A stretch of DNA of 64,000 nt from positions 27,104 to 91,103 of the forward strand of contig JAILHF010000041.1 in assembly GCA_024696005.1 (NCBI GenBank). Direction: 5' to 3'. Of the stretch, positions 59,497-64,000 are shown piece by piece. The stretch is from Lachnospiraceae bacterium. GTDB taxonomy: Bacteria > Bacillota > Clostridia > Lachnospirales > Lachnospiraceae. The notes beneath the pieces are model-generated. The model ran no database searches. It was not told the origin of the DNA and saw only the letters and a program-made list of their open reading frames with translations. Each line of letters starts with the position of its first letter. Position 1 is the stretch's first letter. A program made the translations under genes and the position numbers.

Positions 59497-60335
59497 TGAG
59501 TGAAGAATGCGGAAAGAGCGATTGCGGCGGATGCAGCGTGGAAGGCTGTGCATCGCGCCGCGATCCTTTTGCAAAGGAAAAATTGAAAGAAGGTTCATCC
59601 GTTAAGCATTGCGTTGCCGTCATCAGCGGCAAGGGCGGCGTGGGAAAGTCCCAGGTCTGCGCCCTTCTGGCAAATGCTTTCCGGCAGAAAGGCGGGAACG
59701 TGGCGATCCTTGATGCGGACATCACGGGGCCTTCCATCGGCCGGATGTACGGGATCAAAGGAGCGGCGGAAAGCGACGGGGAAGGTGTCTTCCCGGCACA
59801 GAGCGCTTCCGGCATCCGGATCATGAGCATCAACATGCTCCTCGAGAATGAGGACGATCCCGTGATCTGGAGGGGACCGATCATCTCCTCCACGGTAAGA
59901 CAGTTCTGGACCGAGGTCCACTGGGGAGAGCTGGACTGGATGCTTTTAGACATGCCGCCCGGGACCGGAGATGTTCCGCTCACGGTGTTCCAGTCGCTTC
60001 CGATCGACGGGATCGTCGTGGTCACTTCCCCGCAGGAGCTGGTTTCGATGATCGTCGGCAAGGCCGTGCACATGGCGCAGGCGATGAACGTCCCGATCCT
60101 CGGCCTTGTGGAGAACATGTCCTACTTTGAATGTCCCGATTGCGGGAAACGTCATGAGATCTTCGGCGCCGGCCGTGCAAAGGAAGCGGCTGAAGCGTTT
60201 GGGATAGAGAATGTGGCCAGGCTGCCGATCCTGCCGGAAAACGCGGCACTCTGTGATGCGGGGAAGGCGGACAGCCTTCCGGCCGGACTGCTGTCGGAGC
60301 TGGCGGAGGCCATGGAAAAGACGATCGGCAAATGA
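59496..60335 (+). CDS. Mrp/NBP35-family P-loop ATPase (Fe-S carrier)
   Basis: A 279-residue SIMIBI ATPase that carries 4Fe-4S clusters. Deviant Walker A: ISGKGGVGKSQV. Switch/Walker B regions: LDADITGPSIG and LLDMPPGTGD. The bridging cluster ligands are in FECPDCGK. A short N-terminal tail holds four cysteines (CGKSDCGGCSVEGC), as in NBP35-type proteins, which could bind a second cluster. It overlaps the CheC-like gene by one base. Its neighbour two genes upstream is an Fe-S-rich hydrogenase. Confidence 0.88.
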   Translation: MSEECGKSDCGGCSVEGCASRRDPFAKEKLKEGSSVKHCVAVISGKGGVGKSQVCALLANAFRQKGGNVAILDADITGPSIGRMYGIKGAAESDGEGVFPAQSASGIRIMSINMLLENEDDPVIWRGPIISSTVRQFWTEVHWGELDWMLLDMPPGTGDVPLTVFQSLPIDGIVVVTSPQELVSMIVGKAVHMAQAMNVPILGLVENMSYFECPDCGKRHEIFGAGRAKEAAEAFGIENVARLPILPENAALCDAGKADSLPAGLLSELAEAMEKTIGK

Positions 60336-60367
60336 TCAAAACAGAAAAATAAAGGAGACATGAAAAA

Positions 60368-60790
60368 ATGAAAGATGTAAAAGTACAGATCGCCGGAACC
60401 AATATCAAGTCCATCAAGTTTGACAATTCGTTCCAGGCAAAACCCGGTGAGGCAATGAAGCTTGGTGTGAAGACGCAGGTGGCCGTGCGCCTGAACCCCG
60501 CGGCACCCACGACCGCGATCGTCATCGTGCACTTCGAGATCGGCGACGAGGAGAAGAAGCTCGTCAACATGGAGATGGATACGCTGACGGCCATTTCGGT
60601 CAGCACCTTCGTTGACAATCTGGATGACGTGATCAAGAAGAATTATATCAACGATGTCATGCTCGCCGTGAACGAAAAGATCCGCACCGTGACTTCGATG
60701 GTGGGTCTGAACATCCAGACGCCTCCCATCAACTTTGCGTATCGTGACGGACAGGATTCCATCGACACGGAGATCTACACCAAATTCTAA
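60368..60790 (+). CDS. Conserved protein of unknown function, possibly SecB-like
   Basis: A 140-residue soluble protein without signal peptide or cysteine. It alternates beta strands (VKVQIAGTNIKSIKF, AIVIVHFEIGDE) with a long C-terminal helix (DNLDDVIKKNYINDVMLAV) and ends PPINFAYRDG. The strand-then-helix order recalls SecB-type chaperones, but I see no decisive motif. AAAGGAGA is ten bases before ATG 60368. It lies between an Mrp ATPase and an ABC-F gene. Confidence 0.5.
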   Translation: MKDVKVQIAGTNIKSIKFDNSFQAKPGEAMKLGVKTQVAVRLNPAAPTTAIVIVHFEIGDEEKKLVNMEMDTLTAISVSTFVDNLDDVIKKNYINDVMLAVNEKIRTVTSMVGLNIQTPPINFAYRDGQDSIDTEIYTKF

Positions 60791-60796
60791 AAAGCA

Positions 60797-62719
60797 ATGC
60801 TGTTATCCATTCAGAATGCAGACGTATCCTATGGCGGCGATCTGATCCTTTCGGATGTTCATTTCGACATCCGTGAGCAGGAAAAGATCGCTGTTGTCGG
60901 AAGGAACGGCTGCGGCAAGACTACCCTGTTAAAACTGATCACGGGCGAATTAAAGCCCCAGCCCCGGGATTCGGACGACCTGCCATCCATCGCGATGACA
61001 GGCTCTCCGGTCATCGGCTGGCTGTCCCAGATGACGTTTCGCGACGAAAACGCCACGCTGGGAGAGGAGCTTCGGAGTGTTTTTGAACCGGTCATCGAAC
61101 TGAAGGCGCGCATGGATGAGTGCCTGAAGAAGCTGGATGCCGGCGACAGCAGTCCGGCGGAGGAGTATGCTCTTCTGGAGGAGCGTTTCAATTCTCTCGG
61201 CGGTTACCGCTATGAGAAGGATTACGCGATGCTTTTCCGGCGCTTCGGCTTTCTGCCCGAAGACGAAGGCCGCAGCCTTTCCGAGTTTTCGGGCGGACAG
61301 CGGACCAAGATCGCGTTCATAAAGCTTCTGCTCTCGCGGCCGGACATATTGCTTCTGGACGAGCCGACCAACCATCTGGACATCTCGACGATCGCCTGGC
61401 TCGAGAGCTATCTGGCGGAGTACCCGCGCGCGGTGGTCGTGGTCAGTCATGATCGTCTCTTCCTGGACCGCGTGGCCGAAACGGTCTACGAGATCGAGAG
61501 AGGAAAACTCCGCCGCTATCCCGGCAATTACACGGCCTATGTGAAGCAGAAAAAGGAAAACTACGAGCGGCAGATGAAGGAGTATCTGGCGCAGCAGAAA
61601 GAGAAGGAGCGCCTGGAAGCCCTGGCGGAACGTTTCATCCACAAGGCGACCAAGGCGAGCATGGCCAGGAGCAAGCTGAAGGCCGTGGAGCACATGGACC
61701 TGGTCGAGAAGCCCGAGGAAGCGGACACGAAGGCCTTTCACGGGCTCAGCAAGCCCGCGAGGGAAAGCGGAAGGGATGTGCTGACCGTGGAGAACCTCGG
61801 CGTGGGCTATGGCGAAACCCTTTGCAGGGTGAGCTTCAGCCTGCTGAAAGGAAAGAAGCTGGGCGTGATCGGCGGGAACGGCCTCGGCAAGTCCACCTTT
61901 TTGAAGACCCTGATGGGGCAGATCCCGAAAAAGAGCGGAAAGTACAGCTACGGTTACGGCGTGGATGTGGGCTATTTTGAACAGCAGATGGCCAAGAGCA
62001 TGAGCAGCAAGACGGTGCTGGATGAATTCTGGGACCGGTATCCCGGGATGACCGAGACCGAGGTGCGCAATGTCCTGGGCGGCTTCCTCTTTACGGGGGA
62101 CGAGGTCTTCAAGAATGTTTCGGACCTGTCCGGCGGCGAGAAGGTACGCCTCGCGCTGGCCAAGCTTTTGCAGACAAGGCCGAATTTCCTGATCCTCGAC
62201 GAGCCGACCAACCACATGGACATCGTCGGGAAGGAGGCCCTCGAAGAGATGCTCGCGGGTTATGAGGGGACGCTGCTCTTTGTGTCCCACGACCGTTATC
62301 TCGTGCGCCGACTGGCGGATGAGCTTCTGATCTTCCGCCCCGGGGAAGCCGAGTATTTCCCCTTCAACTATGAGGAGTACGAACGGCATTTCGGCAAGGA
62401 AAAGCTCATGACCGCGGATGACGTCTGGCAGATCGAAAACCGGCCGGAAAGCGAAGCCGCAGAGGAAAAGAGCGCGCCCGCAAAGAAAGGGAACCCCGGG
62501 AAGGAACGGGCAAAAGCGGAACGCCGCGTGGCAAGGCTGGAGCAGCTTCTGGCCGAGAACGATGAGAAAAAGGAAGCGCTCGTGGCCGAGATGTCGGATC
62601 CGGCCAATGCCAGCGATTACGAAAAGCTCGGTCAGCTGCAGGCGCAGATCGATGAACTGGATGCCCTGTCCGATTCCTATATGGAGGAGTGGGAGGAACT
62701 GAGCGAAAAGCTCGGCTGA
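60797..62719 (+). CDS. ABC-F family ATPase (ribosome-associated)
   Basis: A 640-residue soluble protein with two ATPase domains and no membrane helices. Walker A motifs GRNGCGKTTLL and GGNGLGKSTFL; signatures FSGGQRTKIA and LSGGEKVRLA; Walker B motifs LLLDEPTNHLD and LILDEPTNHMD. A charged linker between the domains is the usual P-site tRNA interaction motif. A C-terminal Lys/Glu coiled coil (about 550-640) is present. ABC-F proteins bind the ribosomal E site and act in translation or antibiotic protection; which applies here cannot be told. Confidence 0.9.
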   Translation: MLLSIQNADVSYGGDLILSDVHFDIREQEKIAVVGRNGCGKTTLLKLITGELKPQPRDSDDLPSIAMTGSPVIGWLSQMTFRDENATLGEELRSVFEPVIELKARMDECLKKLDAGDSSPAEEYALLEERFNSLGGYRYEKDYAMLFRRFGFLPEDEGRSLSEFSGGQRTKIAFIKLLLSRPDILLLDEPTNHLDISTIAWLESYLAEYPRAVVVVSHDRLFLDRVAETVYEIERGKLRRYPGNYTAYVKQKKENYERQMKEYLAQQKEKERLEALAERFIHKATKASMARSKLKAVEHMDLVEKPEEADTKAFHGLSKPARESGRDVLTVENLGVGYGETLCRVSFSLLKGKKLGVIGGNGLGKSTFLKTLMGQIPKKSGKYSYGYGVDVGYFEQQMAKSMSSKTVLDEFWDRYPGMTETEVRNVLGGFLFTGDEVFKNVSDLSGGEKVRLALAKLLQTRPNFLILDEPTNHMDIVGKEALEEMLAGYEGTLLFVSHDRYLVRRLADELLIFRPGEAEYFPFNYEEYERHFGKEKLMTADDVWQIENRPESEAAEEKSAPAKKGNPGKERAKAERRVARLEQLLAENDEKKEALVAEMSDPANASDYEKLGQLQAQIDELDALSDSYMEEWEELSEKLG

Positions 62720-62725
62720 GCAAAG

Positions 62726-62759
62726 AAAAAGCCCGGAAGAAAGCACTTCCGGGCTTTTT
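62726..62759. terminator. Bidirectional terminator between ABC-F gene and tRNA-Trp
   Basis: A 14-bp stem AAAAAGCCCGGAAG (62726-62739) with CTTCCGGGCTTTTT (62746-62759), loop AAAGCA. It ends the ABC-F transcript on the plus strand and lies four bases past the tRNA 3' end on the minus strand. Confidence 0.9.
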
Positions 62760-62762
62760 AAG

Positions 62763-62833
62763 CAGGGGATGAAGGAGTCGAACCCTCTTCGACGGTTTTG
62801 GAGACCGATGTTAAACCGTTTAACTAATCCCCT
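62763..62833 (-). tRNA. trnW: tRNA-Trp (CCA anticodon)
   Basis: A 71-base cloverleaf on the minus strand. Acceptor AGGGGAT pairs with ATCCCCT, with discriminator G at 62763. The D stem is GTT/AAC, the anticodon loop is CTCCAAA giving anticodon CCA, and the T arm is GAGGG-TTCGACT-CCTTC. The anticodon stem has one mismatch at its outer pair. The 3' CCA is not encoded. Confidence 0.93.
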
Positions 62834-62851
62834 AAGTCAGTCACGAAGCAC

Positions 62852-62880
62852 ATTATAACGGCGTCGGGCCGAATTGTCAA
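62852..62880 (-). promoter_or_regulatory. Perfect consensus promoter for tRNA-Trp
   Basis: On the minus strand TTGACA (62880-62875), 17-base spacer, TATAAT (62857-62852), about 19 bases before the tRNA 5' end. Confidence 0.93.
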
Positions 62881-62906
62881 GCATTTTTGAACGGAGGGCA
62901 GAGCAA

Positions 62907-63761
62907 ATGAAAAAACATGTTTTCTTCCGGGTCCTGGTTCTGATCCTGGCCGTCTGCCTGGCGGGCTGCGGAAAACCCAAAAGCGCGAAATCGCTCGCGT
63001 CGGCAGCCAAGTCGCAATACGGCGCCTGTACGGTGGTATCGAAAACGCAGACCGCGAACGGAAGCCGTGTCACGCTCAGGGACAAGCTGCAGGGTTTTGA
63101 GTATCATGCCTGGAGCGGGATGGACGAGCTCTACATCGACGGCTCCTCCTTCGGTTCCCTTCCTTCGAACGGAGACGATTTCAAGATCAGCCTGATCAAT
63201 CATGTGATCGGCCTGCACCGTGAGGAGCTCGACGATGTCTGTGACGATCACGGAGCGACTTTCCGGGCTCCGGAGAAGCAGGACGACATGATCGTGATCA
63301 TGGCATCTTCCTTGAAGGAGGGAGAGGCTGCGGCCTGTGAGTGTGCCGAAATCCTGCAGCAGGAGAATCTGGAATCGCGCCTGGACGGCCTGCTGATCAT
63401 CGTGACAGGGAATGCCGATCCCGACTGGCTGCGGAATGAACGCTACGGCAGCGTGTGCCTGCCCGATACCTCCTGGCGGACGCCGGAGGATGAAGAGCGG
63501 GATTTTTATATCGGTAGGGCCCGTTCACAGACCGATCCCAAAGCAGTGTATCTGCGGACGGAAAAGGGCGTTTTCAGGGATACGGGAGCCGACCTCGGGC
63601 AGGTCGTGAACACGCTCGGCTCGGATTACCCCGAGAAAGCGGATGATCCGGTCACCTTCTACTATTTCCGTTCCTCTTCGGGGAATGAGTATTATGTCTG
63701 CGATTTCATGATCTACGATGAGCAATATGACATGCGCTATTTCACGAACTACAAAGAGTGA
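62907..63761 (+). CDS. Lipoprotein of unknown function
   Basis: A 284-residue exported protein. The signal peptide MKKHVFFRVLVLILAVCLAGC has a clear lipobox (LAGC), so it should be lipid-anchored outside. The mature part has four further cysteines and repeated aromatic strands near the end (FYYFRSSSGNEYYVCDFMIY), with no recognised domain. GGAGGG precedes ATG 62907 by eight bases. It is divergent from tRNA-Trp and is the last chromosomal-type gene before the AT-rich element. Confidence 0.75.
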   Translation: MKKHVFFRVLVLILAVCLAGCGKPKSAKSLASAAKSQYGACTVVSKTQTANGSRVTLRDKLQGFEYHAWSGMDELYIDGSSFGSLPSNGDDFKISLINHVIGLHREELDDVCDDHGATFRAPEKQDDMIVIMASSLKEGEAAACECAEILQQENLESRLDGLLIIVTGNADPDWLRNERYGSVCLPDTSWRTPEDEERDFYIGRARSQTDPKAVYLRTEKGVFRDTGADLGQVVNTLGSDYPEKADDPVTFYYFRSSSGNEYYVCDFMIYDEQYDMRYFTNYKE

Positions 63762-63769
63762 GGGGAGAT

Positions 63770-63796
63770 GCCGGGACTTGTTTGAAAAGTGCCGGC
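63770..63796 (+). repeat. Imperfect hairpin after the lipoprotein gene
   Basis: GCCGG (63770-63774) pairs with CCGGC (63792-63796), and ACTT with AAGT inside, with one G:G mismatch. No T-run follows, so it is a weak terminator candidate at best. Confidence 0.4.
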
Positions 63797-63839
63797 AGAT
63801 GGACTGCTGACGCCGTTGCTTTTGCGGGTGAGGAGAGGA

Positions 63840-64000
63840 AACTACCGGGAGTAAAGTGTCAGATTGGAGTAAAGAATTCGACAGTTGAATAGAAAATAAA
63901 AAGAATGAGTATTGGAATCCTTGGTATAATGTTTTCCGACCAAAGAAAATATACTAAGGAGGATACCAATACTCATGGACATTATAACACTTTTAGACGA
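63840..64000 (+). mobile_element. Probable left end of an insertion sequence (truncated by window end)
   Basis: From about 63840 the base composition turns AT-rich. GGAGTAAAG occurs twice close together (63850-63858 and 63867-63875). A 16-base inverted repeat with one mismatch flanks a TGG-TATAAT box (-10 at 63925-63930): 63905-63920 and 63961-63976. The second arm ends in the start codon of a reading frame leaving the window. This arrangement suggests a transposase gene, but the family cannot be named. Confidence 0.45.
63975..64000 (+). CDS. Start of a possible transposase gene, cut by window end
   Basis: Only eight full codons are visible (MDIITLLD) after a strong AAGGAGG at 63956-63962. 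The transposase call rests on the AT-rich context and the inverted repeat, not on the protein. Confidence 0.35.

Overview
The window looks like a chromosome segment of a moderately GC-rich Clostridia-type Firmicute, most likely Lachnospiraceae or a close relative. The evidence is strong AGGAGG-type ribosome binding sites, sigma-A promoters (often with an extended TGn -10), AddAB in place of RecBCD, GatCAB, an ECF thiamine importer behind a TPP riboswitch, glnA followed by an ANTAR regulator, and a group-B-like [FeFe] hydrogenase. This placement is inference from gene content; no rRNA is present. Coding density is very high and no gene-free stretch exceeds 300 bases.

Region 1 to 7.5 kb: the 3' part of a metal-exporting P-type ATPase with its SmtB/ArsR repressor, a lone receiver protein, HflK-HflC, a GT-C-like membrane protein and a PurF-like enzyme without the usual N-terminal cysteine. 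Region 7.5 to 19.2 kb: the gatC-gatA-gatB operon interrupted by an exported nucleoside-hydrolase-like protein, then addB-addA. Region 19.2 to 29.2 kb: an HD-GYP protein behind a palindrome-rich leader, a TPP riboswitch controlling thiT, a HAD phosphatase fused to a CPBP membrane protease, hisC, a small exporter, a phosphoesterase, a ParB-like/BMP fusion, a methyltransferase and a NeuA-like cytidylyltransferase.

Region 29.3 to 39 kb: a diguanylate cyclase response regulator, a 1338-residue hybrid histidine kinase with three tandem copies of one sensor module, and a sugar locus (Gfo/Idh oxidoreductase, KDPG aldolase, SDR, GH43 lipoprotein). Region 39 to 48.4 kb: glnA with an intrinsic terminator touching its ribosome binding site, an ANTAR protein with a phosphorylation-dead receiver, dapF, a DJ-1 protein, a heterodimeric ABC exporter with one degenerate ATP site, and an MBOAT/AlgJ polysaccharide acylation pair.

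Region 48.4 to 64 kb: small envelope proteins, glgB with PilZ and PH-domain genes, folC-folE-folBK, a DUF5050-like propeller protein, the hydrogenase, a CheC-type phosphatase, an Mrp ATPase, an ABC-F protein, tRNA-Trp and a lipoprotein. The last ~150 bases turn AT-rich and probably hold the start of a mobile element.

Two themes recur. Cyclic-di-GMP signalling is represented by HD-GYP, GGDEF and PilZ genes. Leader-RNA control is seen at thiT (riboswitch), glnA (attenuator) and possibly the HD-GYP gene.
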